NCBI GenBank assembly: GCA_900766325.1
Contig: CAAFVA010000066.1
Location: 1 to 15,875 of the forward strand
DNA from: Bacilli bacterium
GTDB taxonomy: Bacteria; Bacillota_I; Bacilli_A; RF39; UBA660
Direction of reading: 5' to 3'
Length of the DNA stretch: 15,875 nucleotides
Positions within the stretch are counted from its first letter, which is position 1. Each line of letters starts with the position of its first letter. The translations under genes were made by a program, and so were the position numbers. Of this stretch, positions 1 to 7,057 are shown piece by piece. The notes under the pieces are model-generated. The model made no database searches, was not told the DNA's origin, and worked only from the letters and a program-made list of their open reading frames with translations.

Positions 1-30
1 AAAAATTTTATAAAAAAATATAATAAATTA

Positions 31-59
31 AAAAGAAGCAGATAAAACTTGCTTCTTTT
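31..59. terminator. Bidirectional-type terminator after dnaE
   Basis: A perfect 10-bp inverted repeat (31-40 with 50-59) has a 9-base loop. On the minus strand it lies 2 bases past the dnaE stop codon and is followed by a T-rich stretch, as expected for intrinsic termination of dnaE. Confidence 0.75.
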
Positions 60-61
60 AA

Positions 62-2929
62 TTACATCTTTTCCACATCATATAATACTATTTGTAATTT
101 AGAAAATCTTTTTTCTACTTTTCCACTCATTTTATAAACACCCGGTATAGGAATATTAAAATATTTATTATAAACTCTAGGAAACATTACAAGCTCTAAC
201 ATTCCAAAAGAATCACTTGCGTTTATAAACATCATTTTCTCATTGTTCTTAGTTGCTATTTCTTTTTTTCTTTCAAAATATAAAACCATTGTTACGTTTT
301 TATCAAAGTATTTTTCTACGGTTTTTGTTGTTAGCATCCCATCAGTAATGTACTTACTAGTTGGATGATTGCTTATGTAAAACCCAAATATTGCCATTTC
401 GTATTTTGCAAGTTCTTCTTTTGAATACTCATCATAATCTTTTATTTCTGGTTTTAATACTAAAGACTCATCTAAATCATTACATAACTCTGCGTAGTTA
501 ATAGCATCATCCAAGTTTTCTATTAGAGTTTTTCTTGTTTTTCCAAAACCATCTAAAGCACCTGACAAAATAATGTTTTTAAGTACGTCTTTACCTGTTT
601 TATAACATCTTTTAACAAAGTTAAGATAAGAAGAAAAACTTCCGTTTTTATCCCTCTCACTTACTATTTCTTTAGCAGTTAAAGTACCTATTCCTCTTGT
701 TAATGATAACGGATAAACAAGCTTACCATCTTTTATTTCATATCTATCCGTTGATATGTTAATTACCGGAGGTGCAACATCAACCCCTAACCTTTTGCAT
801 TCGTTTATTAAATTTTTTGTTTTTACCGACGATGATATATTATTATTTAATAATTCTATTTCAAAATATAAAGGATAATGAACTTTTAAATATGCCATTT
901 TATAACCTATTATTGCGTATGAAACAGAATGTGCTTTATTAAAACCATAATTAGCAAATTTTAATATTAAATCATAAACTTCGTTTGCAACCGCACTAGT
1001 ATATCCTTTTTTTATACTTTGTTTTATAAACTTTTCTTTAAAAGAAAGTAGCAAATCTTCTTTTTTCTTACTCATTGCTCTTCTTAATTCATCAGCTTCT
1101 GCGTAAGAAAAGCCCGCCATCTTACTTGCTATTTGCATTATTTGCTCTTGATATATAATTATTCCATAAGTACTAGATAATATCTCTTTTAAATCATCAT
1201 GAATGTAAGTTATTTTTTCTTTACCGTGACGCCTTGCAACATAGCTTTCAATGTTTTGCATTGGCCCTGGCCTAAATAGTGCAACCGCAGCGATTAAGTC
1301 ATCTATTTTATCTGGTTTTAATCTTTCTATAAAACGTTTCATTCCGGATGATTCAAACTGAAATACCCCGTCTAAATCACCACTAGAAAATAGTTCATAC
1401 GTTTTTTTATCATCAAGCGGGATATCACTAAATTTAATGTCTCCTATTCTTTTTATTATTTTATCTATCACACTTAGATTTTTAAGGCCTAAAAAATCCA
1501 TTTTTAAAAGACCTAATGCTTCTATGTAATTCATGGTATAACCACAAAGATAAACATCATCAGAACAAGCAAGTGGTACGTAATTAGAAAGTTTTTTACT
1601 TGATATAATAACTCCTGCCGCATGAATAGAAGTATGCCTTTTAAGGCCTTCTAAATGCATCGATATATCATACACTTTTTTTATAGTCTCATCTTCATTT
1701 AATAACTTGACTACTATCTTATTATTTAATTGTTCTTTTAAACTTTTTTTATCATCAAAATTCTTAATTAAATTATCCACTTTAAATGTACTTACATCAA
1801 ATATTCTTGCAACGTCTCTTATTACTTGTTTTGCAAGCAAATTGGAAAAGGTAATTATACCTGATACTTTATCTTTTCCGTATTTTTGGATTACGTAACG
1901 AATTACATCATCTCTTTTTTCAGCATCAAAATCAATGTCAATATCCGGCATGGTAACTCTCTCAGGATTTAAAAATCTTTCAAATAATAAATCATACTTT
2001 ATTGGGTCTATATCAGTTATTCCAAGCGAGTATGAAACGAGGCTTGATGCTGCACTACCTCTTCCAGGCCCAACCATAATATCATTTTTCTTAGCGTATT
2101 TAACGTAATCCCAAACAACTAAAAAGTAATTACAAAATCCCATGTTTATTATTACGTTAAGTTCGTGTTTTAACCTTTCTACGTATTTTAAAGAAACGTT
2201 TCCATTTAATCTTTTCTTTAACCCAGCGATGCATAAATTTGTTAAATACTTCTTTTCACCAAAATTCATATCATCGTTATAGATTGGAAGTAAATTATCT
2301 TTTTTTGGAATACTTAAATTACACAACCCGCAAAAATAAGATATGTTTTTAACGTCATCCATACTTAAGTTTTTAAGCATGCTAACGTCTTTTAAAGAAT
2401 CATAATCTTCATCTTTTATCTTGTATAAATATTTTAAGTATTTTATGTCATCTTTTTTTATCGTAAGTGTTTTTGATGCATATACTTTATTACCATCAAT
2501 ACTTTCTTTTTCTTCATCAGTTTCATAACCAATAAATATATCACTTACATAAGCCTCAAACAACTCTTTTTTCTCTTTATATAAATAAGGAATAACAAGT
2601 ACTAAGTCACTTAAATAACATTTTAAAGTATCAAAAGATAACTTTTCTTCACTTACTATAGTATTTATATTACATAAGTTTTGATAACCTTTATAATTTT
2701 TAGCATATAGCAAAAAGGTGCCATCTAAGTTTATCTCTAAACCTATTATTGGTTTAATATTATTTTTTTTACATTTATTATAAAACTCCATTGTACCAAA
2801 TAAATTATCATCGCTTATAGCACAAGCTTTTATTTCATGTAAGGAAAGTTCATTAATTAAATCATCTATTTTTATTAAACTAGATAAAATAGAATAATCA
2901 GTTTTTACCCAAAGTGGTACGTAATTCAT
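62..2929 (-). CDS. dnaE: DNA polymerase III alpha subunit, DnaE type
   Basis: Replicative DNA polymerase catalytic subunit, a cytoplasmic replisome component. Numbered from Met at 2929, the order is: N-terminal PHP domain (about 1-190), palm with GPGRGSAASS at 287-296, the catalytic PDIDIDFD box at 328-335 (Asp329 and Asp331) and the third catalytic Asp in KMDFLG at 478, then tandem HhH and a C-terminal OB-fold (about the last 80 residues). I chose the Met at 2929 over an in-frame ATG at 2956 because an AGAAGGGA-type ribosome site precedes it by 11 bases and the PHP domain normally begins there. The product is about 955 residues, shorter than Bacillus subtilis DnaE (about 1115) but with all polymerase domains. 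The PHP metal-binding His-x-His near the N-terminus is replaced (VPLWVKTDYS), so this domain is probably structural only. No PolC is in the window, so whether this is the sole replicase cannot be told. Confidence 0.96.
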   Translation of the reverse strand: MNYVPLWVKTDYSILSSLIKIDDLINELSLHEIKACAISDDNLFGTMEFYNKCKKNNIKPIIGLEINLDGTFLLYAKNYKGYQNLCNINTIVSEEKLSFDTLKCYLSDLVLVIPYLYKEKKELFEAYVSDIFIGYETDEEKESIDGNKVYASKTLTIKKDDIKYLKYLYKIKDEDYDSLKDVSMLKNLSMDDVKNISYFCGLCNLSIPKKDNLLPIYNDDMNFGEKKYLTNLCIAGLKKRLNGNVSLKYVERLKHELNVIINMGFCNYFLVVWDYVKYAKKNDIMVGPGRGSAASSLVSYSLGITDIDPIKYDLLFERFLNPERVTMPDIDIDFDAEKRDDVIRYVIQKYGKDKVSGIITFSNLLAKQVIRDVARIFDVSTFKVDNLIKNFDDKKSLKEQLNNKIVVKLLNEDETIKKVYDISMHLEGLKRHTSIHAAGVIISSKKLSNYVPLACSDDVYLCGYTMNYIEALGLLKMDFLGLKNLSVIDKIIKRIGDIKFSDIPLDDKKTYELFSSGDLDGVFQFESSGMKRFIERLKPDKIDDLIAAVALFRPGPMQNIESYVARRHGKEKITYIHDDLKEILSSTYGIIIYQEQIMQIASKMAGFSYAEADELRRAMSKKKEDLLLSFKEKFIKQSIKKGYTSAVANEVYDLILKFANYGFNKAHSVSYAIIGYKMAYLKVHYPLYFEIELLNNNISSSVKTKNLINECKRLGVDVAPPVINISTDRYEIKDGKLVYPLSLTRGIGTLTAKEIVSERDKNGSFSSYLNFVKRCYKTGKDVLKNIILSGALDGFGKTRKTLIENLDDAINYAELCNDLDESLVLKPEIKDYDEYSKEELAKYEMAIFGFYISNHPTSKYITDGMLTTKTVEKYFDKNVTMVLYFERKKEIATKNNEKMMFINASDSFGMLELVMFPRVYNKYFNIPIPGVYKMSGKVEKRFSKLQIVLYDVEKM

Positions 2930-2990
2930 AAATAACACTTTCCCTTCTAATAACATTTTACTACAAATATCATTTTTTTCATATTTTAAT

Positions 2991-3019
2991 TTGACTATTT
3001 ACCCATAATATGGTAAAGT
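2991..3019 (+). promoter_or_regulatory. Promoter of rpmB
   Basis: A -35 TTGACT (2991-2996), 17-bp spacer and TAAAGT -10 (3014-3019) preceded by TG one base upstream (extended -10). The rpmB start codon lies about 30 bases past the predicted transcription start. Confidence 0.65.
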
Positions 3020-3054
3020 TATTAAGCAAACACGTATTTAAGGAGGAATTAAAT

Positions 3055-3228
3055 ATGGCTAAGAAAGTATCTAATAAAAAACCATTATTTGGAAACAAGA
3101 GATCTCACGCGTTAAACGCAACAAAAAAGAGACAAAAGGTTAACATGCAAAAAGTAGCATTAAATGGTGTTACCGTAATAATGAGTGCTAAAGAAGCTAA
3201 AAAATTTAGAAAAAATAACGCTGAATAA
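3055..3228 (+). CDS. rpmB: 50S ribosomal protein L28
   Basis: Large-subunit ribosomal protein bL28, 57 residues, close to the usual 60-63. The family signature GNKRSHALNATKKRQK is at 13-28, followed by NMQKV and the beta strand leading into SAKEAKKFRK. The start is set by a perfect AGGAGG at 3041-3046 eight bases before ATG 3055; the upstream in-frame ATG at 3010 lies inside the promoter and would add residues foreign to L28. It has no cysteines, so it is the zinc-free form of the protein. It is monocistronic, with its own promoter and terminator, and divergent from dnaE. Confidence 0.96.
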   Translation: MAKKVSNKKPLFGNKRSHALNATKKRQKVNMQKVALNGVTVIMSAKEAKKFRKNNAE

Positions 3229-3230
3229 TA

Positions 3231-3265
3231 AAAATACTTCAAACAAAATGTTGAAGTATTTTTTA
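3231..3265. terminator. Shared bidirectional terminator of rpmB and prepilin gene
   Basis: A perfect 12-bp stem (3231-3242 with 3251-3262) with an 8-base loop, flanked by A-run and T-run on both sides. The rpmB stop is 3 bases before it and the stop codon of the convergent prepilin gene is at 3267-3269, so one hairpin serves both. Confidence 0.85.
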
Positions 3266-3266
3266 T

Positions 3267-3683
3267 TTACTTTTTTATTTTATAACGATATCCATCAAAT
3301 TCGTAAAAGTATGAAATATCATCTTCTTGAAGTTTATAGTTATCTTGTTCTTGATCAGCCGTTTTACATACTTCTTGTTCACGCATATCATCCGAACCAC
3401 TTATGTTCTCCCCAGTTAAAGGATTGGTAGCATCAGATTCTACGTACCCATTATCAATCATACCTTTAACAGATACACAATTATAAGAATCCACTTCATC
3501 TTTCTCCGCAACCATGTAAGCCTCTGCTATATTAACAATATCTTGTGCCGCTATATACTTTACCTTTTCTCTTGAGTCATTAATACTTTTAATAACCGCT
3601 GTTCCCGCTATTGCAAGTATTACTGCTAAAATAACAATTACTGCCAAAAGTTCTATAAGAGTAAAACCCTTTTTATCATTCAT
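3267..3683 (-). CDS. Type IV prepilin-like protein (pseudopilin)
   Basis: A 138-residue protein with a class III (prepilin) signal: a short basic leader MNDKKG, cleavage expected after Gly6, then FTLIELL with the conserved Glu at mature position 5, and one hydrophobic helix to about residue 33. The extracytoplasmic part continues the alpha helix (to about 60) and ends in an acidic, Tyr-rich globular domain with two cysteines, Cys69 and Cys106, that could form a disulfide. Such proteins are cleaved by PilD/ComC prepilin peptidase and assembled into pili or competence pseudopili. No assembly ATPase, platform protein or peptidase is nearby, so the exact role is unknown. I start at ATG 3683 (AGGTGA ribosome site just upstream) rather than a GTG three codons earlier. 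It has its own promoter and terminator. Confidence 0.85.
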   Translation of the reverse strand: MNDKKGFTLIELLAVIVILAVILAIAGTAVIKSINDSREKVKYIAAQDIVNIAEAYMVAEKDEVDSYNCVSVKGMIDNGYVESDATNPLTGENISGSDDMREQEVCKTADQEQDNYKLQEDDISYFYEFDGYRYKIKK

Positions 3684-3700
3684 TATTATCACCTACCATC

Positions 3701-3729
3701 ATAATAACATCATGATAATCTTAAGTCAA
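3701..3729 (-). promoter_or_regulatory. Promoter of prepilin gene
   Basis: A -35 TTGACT (3729-3724), exact 17-bp spacer and TATTAT -10 (3706-3701) on the minus strand. The predicted start is near 3694, only about 11 bases before the ATG, so the leader would hold little more than the ribosome site. Confidence 0.7.
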
Positions 3730-3742
3730 TTTTATACACAAG

Positions 3743-3769
3743 AAAAAAAGAAACCTTGACGTTTCTTTT
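3743..3769 (-). terminator. Terminator of nrdD-nrdG-dut operon
   Basis: A 9-bp stem (3746-3754 with 3761-3769) and 6-base loop, followed on the minus strand by a T run. The stem begins inside the dut stop codon (3768-3770). Confidence 0.8.
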
Positions 3770-4229
3770 ACTTTTTATCAGTTGAACCAAAACCACCCGT
3801 GCGAACACCATCTGCGTTATCATTATCTACCGTTAAATATTTCATAAATATACCTTGTCCTATTGTCTCACCTTTTTTAATGGTAATAGCTTCATCTTTT
3901 ACGTTATAAAAGGCAAACATCATGGCTCCATCATTATCAGGATTACCATAGTAATCAGCATCTATTATACCAACGCTATTTGCCATTACAAGTCCTTTTT
4001 TCTTTGGGTTAGAACTTCTGTTGCAAAGCATTAGATATTCATCATCCATCATATATGCTTTAAGACCTGTCTTTATCAAAGTTGGATTATCACCGGGTTT
4101 AAATGGTTCTATTACGGTATCCTCAGCTGCTTCTATGTCATATCCTGCCGCCTTTTTTGTTTTTCTAACAGGTAAGTTAATGTTCTTATCTTCAAATCCT
4201 TTAGCTATCTCAAATCCTCTTACTTTCAT
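3768..4229 (-). CDS. dut: dUTP diphosphatase (dUTPase)
   Basis: Hydrolyses dUTP to dUMP and pyrophosphate, keeping uracil out of DNA and feeding dTMP synthesis. At 153 residues it is a normal trimeric dUTPase, with all five motifs in order: AAGYDIEA (27-34), RSSNPKK (71-77), NSVGIIDADYYGN (84-96, catalytic Asp90 and Tyr93), GETIGQGIF (120-128) and the C-terminal glycine-rich arm RTGGFGSTDKK (143-153). Its ATG lies one base after the nrdG stop, and its ribosome site (GGAG) is inside the end of nrdG, so the two are translationally linked. Placement as the last gene of an anaerobic ribonucleotide reductase operon makes sense: reduction of UTP by the class III enzyme yields dUTP directly. Confidence 0.95.
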   Translation of the reverse strand: MKVRGFEIAKGFEDKNINLPVRKTKKAAGYDIEAAEDTVIEPFKPGDNPTLIKTGLKAYMMDDEYLMLCNRSSNPKKKGLVMANSVGIIDADYYGNPDNDGAMMFAFYNVKDEAITIKKGETIGQGIFMKYLTVDNDNADGVRTGGFGSTDKK

Positions 4230-4230
4230 A

Positions 4231-4746
4231 TTATACTCCTACTAATTCTTTTTCTTCATCTAATAATATAACTTTGTTTTTCTTTAAAGACTTCTTTACA
4301 TCTATTACTCTTTGATTAGTAGATCCCCTCCACTTTAATCTAAAATCATGTAATTCATCTTGGTACTGTCCGTCTACTAAAACATCAATGTAATTTAATA
4401 CTTCTTTATCTTTTAAATCTCTATCAAACAAGAAACCAGACCATACCCAAATACTTTTATTTGGGTACTTTTCCTTAAATGCTTTAGCAAGACGAGTCGT
4501 TGCTTTAATGTTATTCGGATGCATTGGTTCCCCACCTAAAATTGATAAACCAACAATGTAATCTTTGTCTGCTAATTCTAATACTTTATTAATCGTCTCA
4601 TCAGTAAACTCATTTCCTAATTTAAAATCCCAAGTTTCAGGATTAAAACAGTTTTTACAGTGAAAACTGCATCCTTGCATAAATATGGATACCCTAACAC
4701 CTGGTCCGTTTGAAATGTCCATTTTTCTTATTTTATTGTATCTCAT
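4231..4746 (-). CDS. nrdG: Anaerobic ribonucleotide reductase activating protein
   Basis: Radical-SAM activase that forms the glycyl radical on NrdD, using S-adenosylmethionine and a [4Fe-4S] cluster. The 171-residue protein carries the cluster motif CxxxCxxC at Cys26, Cys30 and Cys33, followed by the SAM-contacting GGEP at 71-74. It lies 8 bases after the nrdD stop. No good ribosome binding site is seen immediately before ATG 4746; the nearest AAGGA is about 17 bases upstream inside nrdD. Expression may depend on coupling to nrdD, consistent with an activase needed in smaller amounts than its target. Confidence 0.95.
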   Translation of the reverse strand: MRYNKIRKMDISNGPGVRVSIFMQGCSFHCKNCFNPETWDFKLGNEFTDETINKVLELADKDYIVGLSILGGEPMHPNNIKATTRLAKAFKEKYPNKSIWVWSGFLFDRDLKDKEVLNYIDVLVDGQYQDELHDFRLKWRGSTNQRVIDVKKSLKKNKVILLDEEKELVGV

Positions 4747-4754
4747 AATACTAT

Positions 4755-6944
4755 TTACGCATCCTTATTATCAATGTGAATTACTCTTTCTTTTATTTCT
4801 TGAGTTCTTCCTTTATTCCAAAAGTTAGTTCCAATGTAACCGCAGGTTCTTCTTGCAACGTTTAGTTTATCATGATCCCTGTTACCACAGTTAGGACAAT
4901 ACCACTCTAAGTTATCGTCCAAAAGTATTTCTCCATCATAACCACACTCTTGGCAATAGTCAGACTTTGTATTTAACTCAGCATACATAATGTTGTCATA
5001 AATAAATTTAATAACTTCCATAACCGCATCTAAGTTATTTGTTAAGTTAGGAGTTTCAACATAACTTATCGCACCACCGGGTGAAAGGGTTTGGAACTCA
5101 CTTTCAAGCTTTAGTTTCGTAAATGCATCAATTTCTTCAAATACTGGTACATGATATGAATTAGTTATGTAATCTCTATCAGTAATACCTTTAATCTTTC
5201 CAAAACGTTCTCTTAAACATTTTGCAAACTTATAAGTAGTAGATTCAATTGGAGTACCATAAACGCTATAATCAATGTCTTCGGCTTCTTTCCACTTTTT
5301 ACATGCATCATTTAGTGTTTGCATAACTTTAAGTCCAAACTCTTTTCCCTTGCCATTATCAGTGTGTGAATGTCCCGTCATGAACTTAACACATTCGTAT
5401 AAACCAGCATATCCAAGAGATATAGTTGAATATCCATGGTGTAATAATTCATGAATACTTTCACCCTTACCTAATCTCGCAAGTGCTCCGTGTTGCCATA
5501 AAATAGGTGCAACATCACTAGTTACTTTAGATAACCTTTTATGTCTAGCTTGTAGGGCTCTATGGCACAATTCCAACCTTTCATCCATAATTTTCCAGAA
5601 CAAATCCATGTCTTTGTCCGCTGATAAAGCAGCATCAACCAAATTTATAGTAACAACACCTTGGTTAAACCTACCATAATATTTTCCTTTTCCTTCTACA
5701 TAATTCTTAGCCTTAGCAATGTTTCCTAAATGAATTGTTCTGTCCGGAGTAAGAAATGATCTGCATCCCATGCATGGATAACAGTCGCCCTCACCATTTT
5801 CGTTTTTCTTTAACTTTCTCATTATTTTTTCAGAAATATAATCTGGAACCATTCTTTTTGCAGTACATTTAGCAGCAAGTTCGGTTAGATAATAATACTT
5901 ACCGTCCTTATTAATGTTATCTTCTTCAAGTACGTACAAAAGCTTTGGAAAAGCAGGCGTTATATAAACTCCCTTTTCATTTTTCATACCTTGTATTCTT
6001 TGATTTAAAACTTCCTCTATTATCATCGCAAGTTCGTCTTTATACTCATCGGTTTCACCCAAGTACATGCAAACAGATAAGAAAGGTGCTTGACCATTAG
6101 TAGTTGTCATTGAATTAATTTGGTACTGGAAAGTCTGTACTCCATCAGTAATTTCCTTTTTTAAATCTTCCTTAGCATATTTCTCACAGTCAGCTTTATT
6201 AAATTTTCTTTTCTTGTACTTATCCAAATAACGTTTATAACTTTCCCTAACAAAAGGTGCTAAGTGTGTAAGCGTTATCGTACAACCACCATACTGGCTT
6301 GATGATACCGCCGTAATAAGTTGGGTTGCAATCGTCATAGCAGTTAAAAATCTATGTGGCTTTTCAATCATTACACCATTTATGTTAGTACCATTTTGAA
6401 GCATGTCATCTAGGTTAATCAAATCACAATTATGAAGTGCGTTTTGTGCAAAATAATCCATGTCATGAAAGTGTATTATTCCCTCATCATGAGCTTTTAC
6501 AACGTCCTCAGGAAGTAAAAACCTTCTTGTTATATCGGTTGAGGTAATACCTGCAATATAATCTCTTTGCGTTGTTACAACCCTTGCGTTCTTGTTAGAA
6601 TTCTCAGTATTCCAATACTCGTTTTCACCATCAATTAATTCTTTAATAGAAAGATCCGTAGTGTTACTTTTTCTTACTAACTCTCTTGTGTATCTATAAG
6701 TAATGTACTTCTTAGCAAGATCATACTTACCAATTGACATTAATTTTTTTTCAATTATATCTTGTATATCCTCAACAAGCATTCTTTTTTTACCAAGTTT
6801 TTCTATGTACTTAATAATATTTTTAATTTGTGTAGACGATGCTTGTTCTTCTTCACTAACCTCCAAATTTGCTTTTTGAATAGCATTTTCTATTTTTTCA
6901 GGACAATAATCTACTATATGTCCATCCCTTTTAATTATCTTCAT
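4755..6944 (-). CDS. nrdD: Anaerobic (class III) ribonucleoside-triphosphate reductase
   Basis: Reduces ribonucleoside triphosphates to deoxyribonucleotides under anaerobic conditions using an oxygen-sensitive glycyl radical. The 729 residues contain an N-terminal ATP-cone allosteric domain (about 1-90, beginning MKIIKRDGHIVDY), the ten-stranded barrel with the cysteine cluster YPCMGCR (Cys391 and Cys394), a zinc ribbon Cys664/Cys667/Cys683/Cys686, and the glycyl-radical loop RRTCGYIG with Gly702 as the radical site. Everything expected for activity is present. The start is fixed by AGGAGG at 6958-6953, eight bases before the ATG. It is the first gene of nrdD-nrdG-dut; the promoter region is shared with a divergent Crp/Fnr-family gene. 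Confidence 0.97.
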   Translation of the reverse strand: MKIIKRDGHIVDYCPEKIENAIQKANLEVSEEEQASSTQIKNIIKYIEKLGKKRMLVEDIQDIIEKKLMSIGKYDLAKKYITYRYTRELVRKSNTTDLSIKELIDGENEYWNTENSNKNARVVTTQRDYIAGITSTDITRRFLLPEDVVKAHDEGIIHFHDMDYFAQNALHNCDLINLDDMLQNGTNINGVMIEKPHRFLTAMTIATQLITAVSSSQYGGCTITLTHLAPFVRESYKRYLDKYKKRKFNKADCEKYAKEDLKKEITDGVQTFQYQINSMTTTNGQAPFLSVCMYLGETDEYKDELAMIIEEVLNQRIQGMKNEKGVYITPAFPKLLYVLEEDNINKDGKYYYLTELAAKCTAKRMVPDYISEKIMRKLKKNENGEGDCYPCMGCRSFLTPDRTIHLGNIAKAKNYVEGKGKYYGRFNQGVVTINLVDAALSADKDMDLFWKIMDERLELCHRALQARHKRLSKVTSDVAPILWQHGALARLGKGESIHELLHHGYSTISLGYAGLYECVKFMTGHSHTDNGKGKEFGLKVMQTLNDACKKWKEAEDIDYSVYGTPIESTTYKFAKCLRERFGKIKGITDRDYITNSYHVPVFEEIDAFTKLKLESEFQTLSPGGAISYVETPNLTNNLDAVMEVIKFIYDNIMYAELNTKSDYCQECGYDGEILLDDNLEWYCPNCGNRDHDKLNVARRTCGYIGTNFWNKGRTQEIKERVIHIDNKDA

Positions 6945-6975
6945 AATTACTTCCTCCTACTTTATCATTACCCTA

Positions 6976-7004
6976 ACTATAACACAATTTTAAAAAAACG
7001 AATG
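6976..7004 (-). promoter_or_regulatory. Promoter of nrdD operon, activator-dependent type
   Basis: On the minus strand, TATAGT (6981-6976) with an extended TGT before it forms a good -10; the hexamer 17 bp upstream is CATTCG (7004-6999), a poor -35. Counting the -10 as -12 to -7 puts +1 at about 6969, so the palindrome at 7004-7017 is centred at -41.5. A weak -35 with a site at -41.5 is the arrangement of class II Crp/Fnr-activated promoters. The 5' leader is about 25 bases and holds AGGAGG. Confidence 0.6.
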
Positions 7005-7017
7005 TTGCAATTGCAAC
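7004..7017. promoter_or_regulatory. Perfect palindrome, likely operator of the Crp/Fnr-family regulator
   Basis: GTTGCAATTGCAAC is a perfect 14-bp dyad with two further matching bases on each side after one mismatch. It sits between nrdD and the regulator gene. Dyads of this size are typical of Crp/Fnr dimers. It lies at -41.5 relative to the predicted nrdD start, and its right half coincides with the -35 box of the regulator gene's promoter. Binding by the adjacent regulator is an inference. Confidence 0.65.
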
Positions 7018-7039
7018 TTTTTAAAAAAAATGATATTAT
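7011..7039 (+). promoter_or_regulatory. Promoter of crp/fnr-family gene
   Basis: A -35 TTGCAA (7011-7016), 17-bp spacer and TATTAT -10 (7034-7039) with an extended TG at 7031-7032. The -35 is within the palindromic operator, so protein bound there should block this promoter (negative autoregulation). Confidence 0.65.
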
Positions 7040-7057
7040 TTTAATAAGAGGTGTAAA

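Noticed and set aside
1707..1898. Small plus-strand ORF inside dnaE
   Set aside because: Antisense shadow of dnaE with no ribosome site or recognisable protein; the same holds for the other antisense frames inside nrdD, thrS, dnaI, dut and the T-box region.
3010..3054. Longer rpmB start at 3010
   Set aside because: It overlaps the predicted -10 region and would add 15 residues not found in L28; AGGAGG at 3041 points to 3055.
6945..7057. NrdR boxes upstream of nrdD
   Set aside because: No pair of NrdR-type 16-bp palindromes is visible; only the TTGCAA dyad is.
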